Origin: Thermomucor indicae-seudaticae
Lineage: Eukaryota; Mucoromycota; Mucoromycetes; Mucorales; Lichtheimiaceae
DNA length: 64,000 bases
Reading direction: 5' to 3'
Assembly (NCBI GenBank): GCA_000787465.1
Contig: JSYX01000069.1
Location: 23,507-87,506, forward strand
Part shown: in pieces, positions 26,248 to 36,970 of the stretch
Layout of the letters: each line of letters begins with the position of its first letter
How positions within the stretch are numbered: the first letter of the stretch is position 1
The notes under the pieces: model-generated
What the model was told of the DNA's origin: nothing
The model's database searches: none
The model's input: the letters and a program-made list of their open reading frames with translations, nothing else
Translations under genes and position numbers: made by a program

Positions 26248-26895
26248 ATGAAGCTTCTTACAGTCTTGTCTGTATTTGCTTTTTTCGCAGTTACCTGCTA
26301 CGCAGCATGCGATTGCCCTAATACTTCAGACCCTGAATCCCAAAAGTGCATGGCGAAATGCGGTAAGTGGCCGATAAGAAAGTGGTCTTCTTCGTGGGAA
26401 TGTCTTGCCTGATGGATTTCGTTTAGTAACCGAAGCTGATGATTGTATCACAAGCTGCCACGGTGACACGTCCTGCTACGAAGGATGCATTCGCGACAAA
26501 TGGTTAGTCCCCAATTGGACATACAATGATGGACGACATGTGCCAGAAGACTTACACCATTTTGCATTATACAGGCCAGTACAACTTGATCGCTTGAAGG
26601 CAGCGGCTGCCTCATCCGCAACTGCAACAGCTGCACCCTCGTCGACCGCATCGATCGCGCAAAAGGCGCAATCTTCAGGTACAGTTCAATATAGAGTCTT
26701 CATATCGGTATAATTTTCTTACTTATCCAATCAGTTTTGCCGTCAGCGTCGCAGCCTTCTAGCCTTTCATCCGCGTCTGGCTCGAGTGCTGTCAAGTCAA
26801 CAAGCGTAAACGCAGGTTCATCCACATTGCCACAGCAAGTCTTGGTTGCTATGTCCCTTATTAGCGTTTTTGCTACATATCTCACATTTGTCTAA
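26248..26895 (+). CDS. Small cysteine-rich secreted protein, probably GPI-anchored
   Basis: Four exons give about 145 residues. Exon 1 encodes a clear signal peptide (MKLLTVLSVFAFFAVTCYAA) and the first cysteines (CDCPNTSDPESQKCMAKC). Intron 1 (GTAAGT...TTTAG, about 26364-26426) joins to VTEADDCITSCHGDTSCYEG, which adds five more Cys. A probable 70-nt intron (26503-26572) joins KW to PVQLDRLKAAA. An Ala/Ser/Thr-rich stalk follows. A third intron (about 26678-26734) leads to a Ser-rich exon ending in a hydrophobic tail (LVAMSLISVFATYLTFV) directly before TAA, as expected of a GPI-anchor signal. No later lysines remain to act as a cytosolic tail. It is likely a wall or surface protein; no ligand or enzymatic role can be read. 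Confidence 0.75.
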
Positions 26896-27094
26896 ATGCT
26901 CCCTTGAGCATGTACTGCAAAATCACATATTCCAAAAGATGTTGCTCAGATACCTATACTTTGGTAGACTAACTACGAGAAAAATTTCACGTGGGAAGGT
27001 TACCTTAATAAACGGAGAAAAGATTCTCCCTATGCCAGCCAGCTAAAATGTTCATGTTAAGTTTCGCTCTTCTCTAAGATCACTGCGTTTTCAT

Positions 27095-28837
27095 ATGGAT
27101 CCATTCTTTACAGATATAAATGCGTTTCTCGAGCAACAAAATGTAGCAGACTTGGAGAATGCGCAGCAGGAAATGTCTTGGTCTATGGACGCAATGTCAC
27201 AGTTCCCGCATTCATCCCAGTCTGCAGAGTCGTCCACGTCGTTCGCTCAGCAATCCATGTCCGTTATGCATCATCCACGACAGCCGTCTTCTATGGGTCA
27301 AACGCCGGCAATCAACATTCCTGAGAACTTTCCCTCCAACATCATACCCCTTGGTGCAGTGCCGCCTCAAACGCCGTTCTTGACAGCCGAGCAGCATGCC
27401 TCAATATCCGGACAACAGCAACAGCCCATGTTGGATCAAAATGGTCAGCCTATAAAGATACGCAAAAAGCCTGGACGGAAACCGAATCCGGCTTCACCGG
27501 CCTTGCGAAAAGCTCAAAACCGCGCGGCACAGCGAGCATTTCGAGAACGGAAAGAAAGACATTTGCGCGAACTTGAAAATACTATCCGGACTTTGCGCGA
27601 GCAACGGAATAATGCGGTCCAGGAGTTGAACGCAGTGAAAGCGAAATTGGATGGATACAAAGCCGAGAACTGGTACTTGCGAGGCGTGGTGCTGACGCTG
27701 CAATTTGTGTGTCTGCACCACAATATCCAAATTCCTAACCATTCGCCATATCTGACGGAGGAAGCGTTAAGTGATATGGCACGGACATCTCCTCATGCCA
27801 TTGAGGCATACGTCAACGCTTATACGCGAAATAATGTCGATTTGAAGCCAACCCTGGCTTCGCAACTGGCAAATGTTTCAAAGGCAGAATTCGAAGAACC
27901 GCCTACAACGTACGAAGAACAGACGGTCCATCATGAGCAGCTTATCCGAGAAAAGAGTAATACATTCGATATGACGATCGATCCCGTCGTTCTACAAAGA
28001 CAGTCTTCAGAAACGCCCCAACCGACAATCACTGAAACGGCCATGTCCGGTAATTGTAGCGCCCGAAATAACGACCTTGACGTGGCAAAAGTCAAAAACG
28101 AGCCTGAAGACGAGACGGACTTGCCAAATCCTCCTTCTCCAGAGAAAGAGTCGTCTATATCTAGTCTGGGGGCTATTCAGCGGATTCGAATGCAGCTTAG
28201 GATTCAATCTACTCTTACGACATTCGGGAACTCAAGCGTTCGATTACAGCCAACCTTACTGCAACTCACTATTCCACACGACCCGCGTATTGACCTTATC
28301 CCAACGCCTCATATGCGTGATCGCATGATACTCTTTAGGGATATTATGGATTATGATCGCTGCTTCTCTATGCTACTGAATGGTGCTGTGTATCATGGAG
28401 GGGATCCTACTTTGTCTGAAAGCTGGGAGCTCCCTGCCGAATTCTTTAGCGAGTTTTGGTACGTAAAACGGGGCTTCTTTCTAGTCTGCGGTTGGTTCTA
28501 GATGACTGACATACGGTTTCTCAGGTACTTGACCATTAATTACGACTACAGCAAGACCAACAAGTGGCGGCGTCTTAAGGGTCTTCCAGAAGTTGAGCTA
28601 GGTCCAAAGGATTCCGTTTCGCGACGGAATTCACTGGATCGGCAGCATCAAATGTGGGGTGATGATATTTATGGCCATTTCCCCGAACCCATGCCCACAC
28701 TACAACCTTTGACCGAGTCTAGGCGAGCTGGGAAAAGTGCGTCTCCGAGTCAAGAATCCCATCCAGTGTATGAGCAACTGATGGGTTCTCCTCCGGAAAC
28801 ACGCGAACCGATACGGTCACCGAGCCTTGGTAATTGA
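27095..28837 (+). CDS. Yap/Pap1-type bZIP transcription factor (paralogue 2)
   Basis: The N-terminal 110 residues are Gln/Ser/Pro-rich. The DNA-binding region is nearly identical to paralogue 1: RKKPGRKPNPASPALRKAQN then RAAQRAFRERKERHLRELE, followed by a zipper with regular Leu/Asn heptads (about residues 155-200). A shared segment next to the zipper (YLRGVVLTLQFVCLHHN) matches YLKGYVLKLKLACHAN in paralogue 1. The C-terminal DUF3425-like domain reads IPHDPRIDLIPTPHMRDRMI and SWELPAEFFSEFWYL. One intron (about 28459-28524, GTACGT...CTCAG) splits the FWY|LT junction; without it the frame would stop early. The Ser/Pro-rich tail ends in TGA at 28837. Yap/Pap1 factors commonly answer oxidative, metal or drug stress, but the target here is unknown. 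Confidence 0.88.
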
Positions 28838-29004
28838 GATTGTGCTATCTGTTGAATCGATGGCGACGTGCTAACCTGTCTATAATCGAGTAGATGCTAT
28901 GATGGACTTGATGACTACACTTTCTACGATTTCACAGTAGTGATTTGATTACTTTGGCTCCATTCAATGCTTTTCCATTGTATATATGTCGTTTGATGAA
29001 GCTT

Positions 29005-30072
29005 TCAATGTAATATCTCTACACGACCTTTTACAGCAAGATGACCGTCGTAATTTTCGGCCCAAAGGTCATAAGTCTTCGTCACTCCTTGCTCGGATTG
29101 TCTACCGCAAAGTTTAATGGGCTCATTGACATAGAGAGGCTTTAGACAACGGTATTGAAACGACGCAACCTTGGATTCGTCCAGCGCGTCTCCGATGTGA
29201 GACAAATGGCTCCGCAAGAGTGACATGAGCAGAGTGCCTGAGAGTGGTCCGTGCACTAGGCGCGCTAAGGAAAATAAATAAAGCGGGTCGGGGAGGTTTT
29301 CGTTTAGCTTCGGTATTTGGGTACAGCAAACTTTTCCTTTACTGACCGCGATGGTTTTCAACAGTGGTTGCATAAATGTGATCATAGTGTATCAAATGGG
29401 CGTTGAATGTAAGCGCTGAGTAGCGAAACAAGAGGATCGGCGTTGGTAGTATTGTCTGTGAGAACTGGGGTGACTTTTTCGCTATAGCACAGTTAGCTAG
29501 ATAAGAGACGAGACAGAGACAGGATGGAGAAAAGACTTGCCAGAGATTGGGCGCGACGAGGGACTTGCATCTTGGTGTAAATAGACCAGACACCGCTTTT
29601 CACGCATGGACCAGCCGTGCGTATTGTAAATGTCCTTATTCAGCCAAACGAAAACGGAGGACTCTGCGCGTTGCTCGACGCGGTCCACAGTGGTCGTCAT
29701 GGTGACAGAGTCCCCGACACGTAGAGGGTTCGTGCTGCTGAAAGTGAGCTCCGCGCCTCCCCACAGACGCTGTACGTACGGCGGAGGAGGAACGAAATCA
29801 GTTTCGTAGCCATCGGATGCTAATGCCTCTTCAGGGGTACGCGGTGGAAAGTAAACGTGATGGTACGTGGCAGGTACAATAGTTCCAGATTCCGGCATCA
29901 CATTGTGCTTGAAGGGCAAAGCCGACTCATTGAGCGTATTCGCCAGCAGATTTAATGGTGATGCAGTTACGACATCGACAGCCTTTGTCTGATGCGAGCA
30001 CACATTGTCCCGCCATACTGCAAAAGTCGTGTAATAGCGGTGGCGTGGCACGACGCGGGTATACCGTAACAT
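29005..30072 (-). CDS. Mitochondrial hot-dog-fold acyl-thioester/mesaconyl-CoA hydratase-like enzyme
   Basis: A type-2 hydroxyacyl-thioester dehydratase-like protein of about 290 residues. The start at 30072 gives a likely mitochondrial presequence (MLRYTRVVPRHRYYTTFAVW). The first exon carries WGGAELTFSSTNPLRVGDSV and REKRCLVYL, typical of the first hot-dog half. The hydratase signature lies in the middle exon: FRYSALTFNAHLIHYDHIYA, whose H-x-x-H-x-D pattern includes the catalytic pair. After a second intron (GTCAGT...CTTAG) it resumes RLVHGPLSGTLLMSLLRSHL, another family block. The first intron appears to use a GC donor (29568, GCAAGT). It may hydrate mesaconyl- or 3-hydroxyacyl thioesters in mitochondrial fatty-acid or branched-chain metabolism; I cannot tell which from sequence. 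Confidence 0.85.
29456..29568 (-). other. Probable GC-AG intron in the hydratase gene
   Basis: A GCAAGT donor after GAT and an AG acceptor restore phase between LVYLHQD and TILPTPILLFRYS. Two alternative acceptors in the same phase lie a few bases upstream, so the 3' end is less sure than the donor. Confidence 0.6.
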
Positions 30073-30141
30073 GACGCTGTGAGTTAGGGCAAGGCCAATA
30101 GTATTTTTTCTTCTTTTGGAGCAAACTGTACAGCCAATTAT

Positions 30142-31654
30142 CTACAGGACAAAGGTACTCAAATTTTCGTTTAATATGATATCAGATACTGCGACCATGA
30201 CATTCTCCAGTAGGTTTCTATCGGTGGCATTCGTAAAGTATGTATAGGTACACTTGTTGGGGTTTCGGTTTAATCTTTCGAATCGCATTTTGAAGTATTT
30301 GCAGCCAGCCTCAAAGTCGTATTCCTTCCCTAATGCAAGTTCATTTAATAAGAATTACCCAAGCAATAGCTTATGCTACTTCTTTACCATTGTAATCCGG
30401 AAAATATTTTGATATAGGAGTAGTCGCGATCTTTTTCCGGAAAACGTCAATCTTGTTCATAAAGAGGATCATTGAAGTCTTTTCAAACCAGGGAGAGTTG
30501 CAGATGTTGTCAAACAGCATCAGGGCTTCATGCATCTGCCATTTGTGCCTGCATAAGCTTAATCTTTTTCGCTCCACTGCCTTATTTAGAGATCTACCTG
30601 ATTCTGCAACGACATGAGCAGAATAATGAGCGAGCGCTTACCACTAGGTACTTACTGCATCCCTGTCTTCCATCAGACATCGATCATATCCACTGATTGC
30701 AACCACAAACAGAACAGCCGTGACATCCTGAAAGCAGTGCATCCTACGTAGCATTCTTAATATGGCCCCAATCTAGGTATCCAAAGGAACTTTTACAAAC
30801 CATTTTTTCCGCTCACTCCTTTGTCCACCGACGTCCACCAGTCTGTAGGTTAAAGACTTGATATAAAAAACCGCTTCTGTTATTCCTGTCGTCTTTGAGC
30901 GACAGTTTATGATATCCTGGTCCGAAGGGCAATAATATTGGCTCCACAAACGATCCAAGTCGTTGTAAAAGCTTTCATGCGGAACCCCACAACGTTAACA
31001 TCAATGGTCAATGCCACAGCGCCTAGGCTCACTTACTAGGATCCATTATCCTGCAGAGCAAATGCGTCGCCGAATTTACGAGCTTCCTGTATCCCCGGAT
31101 CGGCCCATAGCCGTTTTAGAGGCTCTAGAAATTGTTCTGGATAAGGCATATTGGATCGGATCGGAGGTAGGTCTACAAACAGGGGAAAATATTGCTGTGG
31201 TAATCAGAGCCATTAGAACTTGGGTTTGACGTAGTAAAAGCACTCCTTATATATCCCTCTACGGACCTCTAAAGATGTATCTTCCAGAGTGATGCCTTCA
31301 TGATCCAGTATTTCAAGTAGCGTCTCCATGATATTGTAAACATTGTTAAAGACAATCACACGATAATTCTCGCGTTCCGCGGCGTCAAATCCAGCAGTAT
31401 GTATCAACTTCATCTGTTTCAGCACCGTAGATTTGCCTGATTCTCCAGCACCTTAGAAGGGAGAACTTTTAGCCAGTGCTTCTTCCTGGCCGATGCGTGT
31501 GTAACACGCTTGTTTTACCAAGCAGCAATAACCTGACTTCTGTCTTCATTCTTCTTCCTTCGGCTCTGATCTGCCTGTCGATTGTTTGACTTTGCTGTGC
31601 ACTAGCGCTCTCCTCTGCCGTTCTTTTAGATAGACAACTGTTGCAGGTCCCCAT
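30142..31654 (-). CDS. Heterotrimeric G-protein alpha subunit
   Basis: A signalling GTPase acting below seven-helix receptors. The start at 31654 gives [11 protein letters not shown], with a Gly2 myristoylation site and Cys4/Cys7 for palmitoylation. The P-loop (GAGESGKST) is split by an intron after EVRLLLLG. Later blocks are [20 protein letters not shown], the R-T switch ([13 protein letters not shown]), the switch [22 protein letters not shown], and [16 protein letters not shown]. The last exon begins after an AAG acceptor near 30300 and ends LSTFVL. The C terminus lacks the Cys four from the end, so it is not a pertussis-type Gi. The usual TCAT guanine-binding motif reads TNATD, an odd Cys-to-Asn change. 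At least six introns are present. Confidence 0.9.
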
Positions 31655-32421
31655 GATCTCACCGTCTAATGTTTGCAATGAAGATGCATTACACACAAGC
31701 GCAGAGACAATAAGTACGACAATCCGATACCCTCGGTAATGCCAGAATCTGATCGCATTATCGAATTCGTACTCCGGTTATGCGAATCTGTCTTAAACAT
31801 AATGGCTCTTGCAAAGCTCCATTGTGGCAGTAACCGGAAGTGTCTACGGCGCGGCGGACACCGCAGAATATGCCAGAATAGTGAAAAATATCGAGTACTT
31901 GATTTATGCATATGCAATAATATGACAAATCCGTGCCATTCTCTTGAATTTGCATCTCTTATCCTTTTTCTTGCATGTGTGGTATATGGCACCACAAAGC
32001 AGACGATGACCGTCGGAGTTTTGGGTCCAATGAAACCCTGGTAGAAGATGAAATGGATTCGCCAATCATTTACTAAGCATCTACATCTTTTGTTACGGCT
32101 AATGCTGATCGGATTATCGAGCACCGGATTATCGCGCGGGGTCTGTAAAATGGGAAACATGACTGACCATGCTTTGGGATTTCCATAATCGAAACGCTTG
32201 CTTTGATCACGAACATCTCGTAGAACCAATAATGTTGGATTCGATTAGATTATTCCAATTTTGTTTCTCGTTTACTAGGAAACAGTCGCTATAACAACAT
32301 ATTGCATTACTAGAAGTACATATTGTACATAGAAGGGTGAGTAGTAGTATTATGTTGACAAATACAAAAAGGATGAAAAGGTTCCCAATTCCAGATCAGG
32401 AAATCAAGAGAGCCAAGGCGA
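31655..32421. other. Intergenic region upstream of the G-alpha gene
   Basis: It should hold the G-alpha promoter and the 3' UTR of the sugar transporter. Overlapping frames of 101 and 187 codons lie on opposite strands here; neither has a recognisable motif, and I reject both. Confidence 0.4.
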
Positions 32422-34253
32422 TTAAGCAATATCCTTGGTGTCTTCCATCTTTTCATTGGTTGGTCCATCAAAGATGATGGGCGTTCTTTTCTTAAATGCC
32501 CAGACAGAACCCTTGAAAACTTCGTCCATTTCCTCCAAAGACTTGCCCTTGGTTTCAGGGAAGAAGAGGTACACACAAACAGTCATGACTGAAGAGAAAA
32601 GAGAGTTAAAATTTACATAAAGACGCGCAAAAAAGATCAAATAACTTACCATAGCAGCAGCAAGCAAAGAAGATGTATGTACCCCAGGTGATGGAGGCGA
32701 GCATGACAGGGACAATTTCACTGATGACAAAGTTGAACAGCCAGTTGGCAGCAGTCGAGATGGAAGTGCCCTTGGCACGAACGTTCAATGGATAGATTTC
32801 TGCCGGATAGACCCAGCCGACAGGACCCCAGGAGTAGGCGAAACCAGCGACAAAGAAGTAGATCATGACAATGCAGAAGTAGGAAGCATGGATGTTGTTG
32901 CCCATATACAAAGAGTTTTCGTCGGAAGCAGCGTCATAGTAGACCTCGCCCGTGGCGGCCATAACGATACCCGCAAGAAGCATAGCCGTACCCATAAGTA
33001 AGGCACCGCTCATCAGGGTCATGCGACGGCCGAGCTTGTCAAGGAACAGGATAGCGGGAATCGTAGCAAGCATGTTCAAGACACCGTCAACACCGGATGC
33101 AATCAGAGTGGCGGAATTCTCACTGATACCGGCTTGCTTGAAAATGGTGGGAGCGTAGTACATGATACTGTGTGGTAATGGATAAGAAAAATGATAGTTC
33201 AAACAATCGTATATCTACAGGGGCATTACCTGTTAATACCAGTGAATTGTTGGAAGATCTGGATAACAACACCGAGGATGAGACGACGGCGAATGGTGCC
33301 CTTGAAGAGTTCCGTGTAGTCTGTTATCGCAATAGCCTTTTCGGTTTCAACAGCGAGACGGATGTCCTCGTATTCTTGGACGACAATGGGAGCTTCCTTG
33401 TCTCCGTTGGCGTGCAATTTGGCGAGAACTTCCAGGGCCTCCTCGTGACGTCCTTTGCTGAAAAGCCAGCGTGGAGAGTAAGGCAAGAAGAAGGCACCAA
33501 AGAACAGGATAATAGCAGGACCGATCTGGATACCGAGAGGGATACGCCACGAAGCCTGGCCATCGATGTGTTCCGTACCAGCGCCAATCCAGAAGGCAAC
33601 CATAATACCGACAGTAATCATGAATTGTTGAAGGGAAATCAATCGACCACGGATTTCCTTGGGAGCTATAATCGAAGGCAAAATTATCAGCTTCCATTTT
33701 ACCTTTTTTTTCACAACAAACCGCCATACCAAGCTCGGATTGATAGAGAGGAACAACCATGGACAAGGCACCGATACCGAGACCAGCAATGGCACGGCCA
33801 ACAACCATCAGGGCATAACCATTGGCGCCGGTTTGCATGGCGGCACCGGCAGAGAAGATCACAGTGAACACGATAATAGTCCGCTTACGACTAATGATTT
33901 CAGCGGATTGACCTTTGAAGAACCGTTAATAATCATCGATCTATATATATGTTGCAAGAGAAAGGCCAATTACCAGCAATAAGAGCACCACAGAAACAAC
34001 CAGCAAGCAAAAGACCGGTGATGGTACCCTTTTCGAGAGGAGTCAGGTAACTTCGTCCCGTCATCGTATAGATAAAATGCTCCATAGTCAAGACACTCTG
34101 TGTTTACATTCCAGGAAAATCAGTTAAAAGAATTTTTGACTGCTAAGCCGTTATATCGAGGCTTACACTAATGACACCAGTGTCATAACCGAAGCAGAAA
34201 CCACCAATAGCCGCAAACAGAGTGACGGCGTAAAGTCGCCAGGTTGCTCCCAT
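32422..34253 (-). CDS. MFS sugar porter (hexose transporter-like)
   Basis: A 12-helix major-facilitator sugar/H+ symporter-type transporter. The start at 34253 gives MGATWRLYAVTLFAAIGGF, entering helix 1 with the fingerprint GFCFGYDTGVIS. Introns separate later blocks: YLTPLEKGTITGLLLAGCF, then AGLGIGALSMVVPLYQSE|IAPKEIRGRLISLQQ (sugar-transport motif RGR), PYSPRWLFSKGR, QQFTGIN|SIMYYAP (motif QQxTGxN), LDKLGRRMTLMSG, and the C-terminal PETKGKSLEEMDEVFKGSVW. All diagnostic sugar-porter motifs are present, so it should be functional. Five or so introns were inferred. The substrate (glucose, xylose or other) cannot be set from the motifs alone. A TATA box lies 63-73 bp upstream. Confidence 0.92.
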
Positions 34254-34315
34254 GATAAAATGTGGAGATGGAGAAGAAGGTGGGGAAGGGTGAGCTAAAC
34301 CTTTGGGTGGTGCAA

Positions 34316-34326
34316 TTTATATAAAT
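34316..34326 (-). promoter_or_regulatory. TATA box of the sugar-transporter gene
   Basis: On the minus strand the sequence reads ATTTATATAAA, ending about 63 bp before the ATG at 34253. Confidence 0.55.
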
Positions 34327-35580
34327 GTCGGTCTTTTACCCCGCGCGTTGAGACCAATTGGACGGGTAGGACAAATGGCCCGCTTCACCTTTGTGAAACC
34401 GGAAAACAGACCTTCTCCACTTGGATGAAAGACGGGAGATGACTGTTACACAAGACTTCCTGAAAAGGAGTTTTTGCTTTTTTCCCAGATCCAATACCAC
34501 TGCACTTTTCAAGAAGTCTTGCGCTGGTAAGGAGCTGAATCGCGGGCTCTGTCCCACGCCTAGATTTCCCATAACCTGTGATATTCCCCCTGGAAAGGCA
34601 AAAAAAGAGGAGTCATTTTCACATAGTAAAAATTGTCCTGACAAGGGATACAAGTTTCCAAGAAGCATCTTGATCCAAGGGCATGGATGTATTTTCCTAA
34701 TTCACTACATGATCCCTTCATAAAACACACTCAAAGAATTAAAAGCGATAAGGCCGTGGAAGCAACGTTTTTTAAAGCTTGGCAAATCGGGTACCACAAA
34801 AGATGTTTTCATGTGAGAATTCGGGAAGTATTGGAAATAAAGAATGTCATGGCCATAATTGGGCTTTTCTTTTTGATTTATTCCGCCGCGGCGGCGGGTT
34901 CAGAAGAGCACAGGGTCTGAGGCAACCCTGACTGGTGTTTGTCATCCTCCATCCACGGTTTCACCACAGTAATGTCGTCCATTAGAGACTCTTGTTTGTG
35001 CATAAAGGCAACCGGAAGAAACGTGACGTTTCTACTCAAAGTATGAAGCATATGTCATATTTAATAATCTCTCGATTTCCTTGTAATCTGACTCACTGTT
35101 TCGTCGTTGTCAGTGAACACATTTGCCATGTGCTATGACATGTTGCCGACGGTAACTGGCTATTGATATTTTACGCTCTCATTATTCACTGTATTTTCAC
35201 GGCTTGCTTGTACCAGCAATGTGAATCAAAGTCTTTTCGGTTCGAAATGTACTAACACTCTCTATTGGTACAATGTGGTAGCCTTTTTTCCGGGGATTCG
35301 GCAGTGTCAGGTTGATCCGCTACATTTGAAGTCAGCCATTGTCCCTTTTCTCTTTCAAATTCGGCGCCTTGATTGGTGAAACCATTTGCGGGATCTCAAA
35401 TCGGGGCCTTTCCACAAGAAAACTTCCCTTTGGGGTTCGATCGAGAACACTCCACACAGAACGCACGCTTATCGGGAACACTCCGTTTACAAACTGAGCT
35501 CAGGAAACATCAACGCGGATGATACCGTTTTACCCGTCAAATACGCTGCAAAGGTGCTGTACAATTCGTGTTTTTGTGTC
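34327..35580. other. Gene-poor intergenic stretch
   Basis: Short frames on both strands (for example 34421-34723 and 34687-34920 on +) show no domain, signal sequence or conserved block. The segment carries the sugar-transporter promoter and little else that I can read. Confidence 0.4.
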
Positions 35581-35715
35581 TTAATGACCCTTTGTATGTG
35601 AGCAAAGATATTCAGGGACCATCTTCTTTCGGTGATGATGCTTTGCTTCGGCATTATCATGATCGCTGACGGGCTCCTGGTGGATCTCATCATGGTCGTG
35701 CAGAATGCTGTCCAT
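35581..35715 (-). CDS. Possible small His/Asp-rich ORF (44 residues)
   Basis: ATG at 35715 opens MDSILHDHDEIHQEPVSDHD, then a HHH-containing basic segment, stopping at 35581-35583. It has a TATA box 62-70 bp upstream in the same orientation, a spacing shared with well-supported genes here, and strongly biased composition (9 His in 44 residues). No known family is recognised. It may be the first exon of a longer gene or a spurious frame. Confidence 0.3.
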   Translation of the reverse strand: MDSILHDHDEIHQEPVSDHDNAEAKHHHRKKMVPEYLCSHTKGH

Positions 35716-35775
35716 ATAAAAATTGAAAAACTTTTCAACGCTCTATTTGTCAGCAGATAGCCAACTTGAATGAGC

Positions 35776-35784
35776 TATTTATAT
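35776..35784 (-). promoter_or_regulatory. TATA-like box upstream of the 35715 ORF
   Basis: The minus strand reads ATATAAATA, about 62-70 bp before the ATG at 35715. Confidence 0.4.
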
Positions 35785-36253
35785 CTCGCAGCAGACAGGT
35801 GATAAAAAGGTATGTCACAAGAGTGATTGATCGAGTGGAATGCTAGTTAAAATCTCATGACAAACCTTGTAACTGACTAGATTCCGCTTTCCGTCTACAC
35901 AGCCTGTATTCCCTAACCGGACTCGTAACGATCATGCGTCGTTTTGCACCGCCACCATTTGTCGGCGTGAACACAATGGTTAAGGACGTGGTACCCGAAG
36001 GGCAGAATTCTTCTTGAAACGAACAATATGGATATGGCGAATAAGACAACGCAAACGACGTCAGTGATCGAACGAAGGTTGCTCGATTAGATATTGCAAA
36101 AACCCACAGAGCCTCAAGTATGAGGCAACCAGCAAAGGTTTGCTGACAATTAATTTGTAAAACACATAGTGATACATACGTGCACGAAGCAATCTCTCTT
36201 TATTCTCTGATAACAAGAGGCTTCAGTCGACTATTGAGAGATTGTCGGTAATG
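35785..36253. other. Intergenic region
   Basis: No coding segment I can support on either strand. A 64-codon minus frame (35855-36049) has no motif. Confidence 0.35.
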
Positions 36254-36970
36254 TTAGCTGTTGATAGACGATGTATCCGCGCCAATCAATGTCTGCGCCG
36301 CAATTCTCCTCGACGGTATGTAGCGAAGCTGGCTGGCATTATCTGTGCTCAACGTTACCACAGATTCGGTACGCTCTTTTACAGGAAGCTCTAACCTTTT
36401 TCGTCTGTGACATGTGATGTGAATGGAGCAAACGCGATGATCAAACGGACTCACCAATTGTGAACGGTACAATGGACCCAATCCAGGTCAAAATGGCGCT
36501 TACGATCGAAGTGAAGCATCTATTCCTTCCGCTTGAATAGTGAAGTTCGAATCTCTTTGGTGAACTCCTATGCAAAATATCAATACTGAATAGCAATGTG
36601 CGACTTAACGCCTTCAAACTGGTCGATGTACGCCAAAAGTGGCTCAGACAGCTCGGGCATTGCTTTGGCCTCAAAAGCTGCTATTCCATCAAGTCCTTCA
36701 GAAGTGAACACTTCGGACCGGAGGTAATTCTCATCGGTGGCATCTATGATCCAACTATGGCATGGACTAAAGAGCACACTTCAGCTTCAATCTGCTCTAC
36801 TGCCAATGTTTCCATCATGCTCACACTTCGTGTTGGCAGATTATCGCGGGCCTTCTGCTGCGCTTCCAACAGCTGCTGTCTTCCATAAAACCGGTCTTGG
36901 TAGGTGGAAGAACGCCAGAACGTAAAATTATCGAGTAAGTTTTGCCAGCGTGGGTGGCCACCGCAAAATC
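36254..36970 (-). pseudogene. Decayed gene with in-frame stops and a frameshift, family unknown
   Basis: Read on the minus strand, coding-like sequence starts near 36970 (WQNLLDNFTFWRSSTYQDRF, GRQQLLEAQQKARDNLP). It changes frame by one base near 36745-36770 and continues FTSEGLDGIAAFEAKAMPEL, then LLAYIDQFEGVKSHIAIQY. In the same frame come TGA (36580-36582), TAG (36568-36570) and TAG (36520-36522), interspersed with protein-like segments EFTKEIRTSLFKRKE and MLHFDRKRHFDLDWVHCTVH. A probable intron (GTGAGT..., about 36392-36453) leads to a tail ending RIAAQTLIGADTSSINS. The helical, charged composition resembles BAR- or sorting-nexin-like proteins, but I could not establish a family. No intact N terminus was found. 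Confidence 0.55.

Noticed and set aside
31666..32229. 187-codon minus-strand frame upstream of G-alpha
   Set aside because: No recognised motif, and a plus-strand frame of similar quality overlaps it; both likely chance.
33172..33867. 231-codon plus-strand frame
   Set aside because: It is antisense to the sugar transporter, whose motifs are unmistakable on the minus strand.
36530..36570. tRNA B-box-like GTTCGAATC
   Set aside because: No matching A box or cloverleaf can be drawn around it; it lies within the decayed gene.
36580..36598. A 19-nt intron (GTATTG...CATAG) skipping the first two stops
   Set aside because: Too short for spliceosomal removal, and a third in-frame stop would remain or another frame would be needed.
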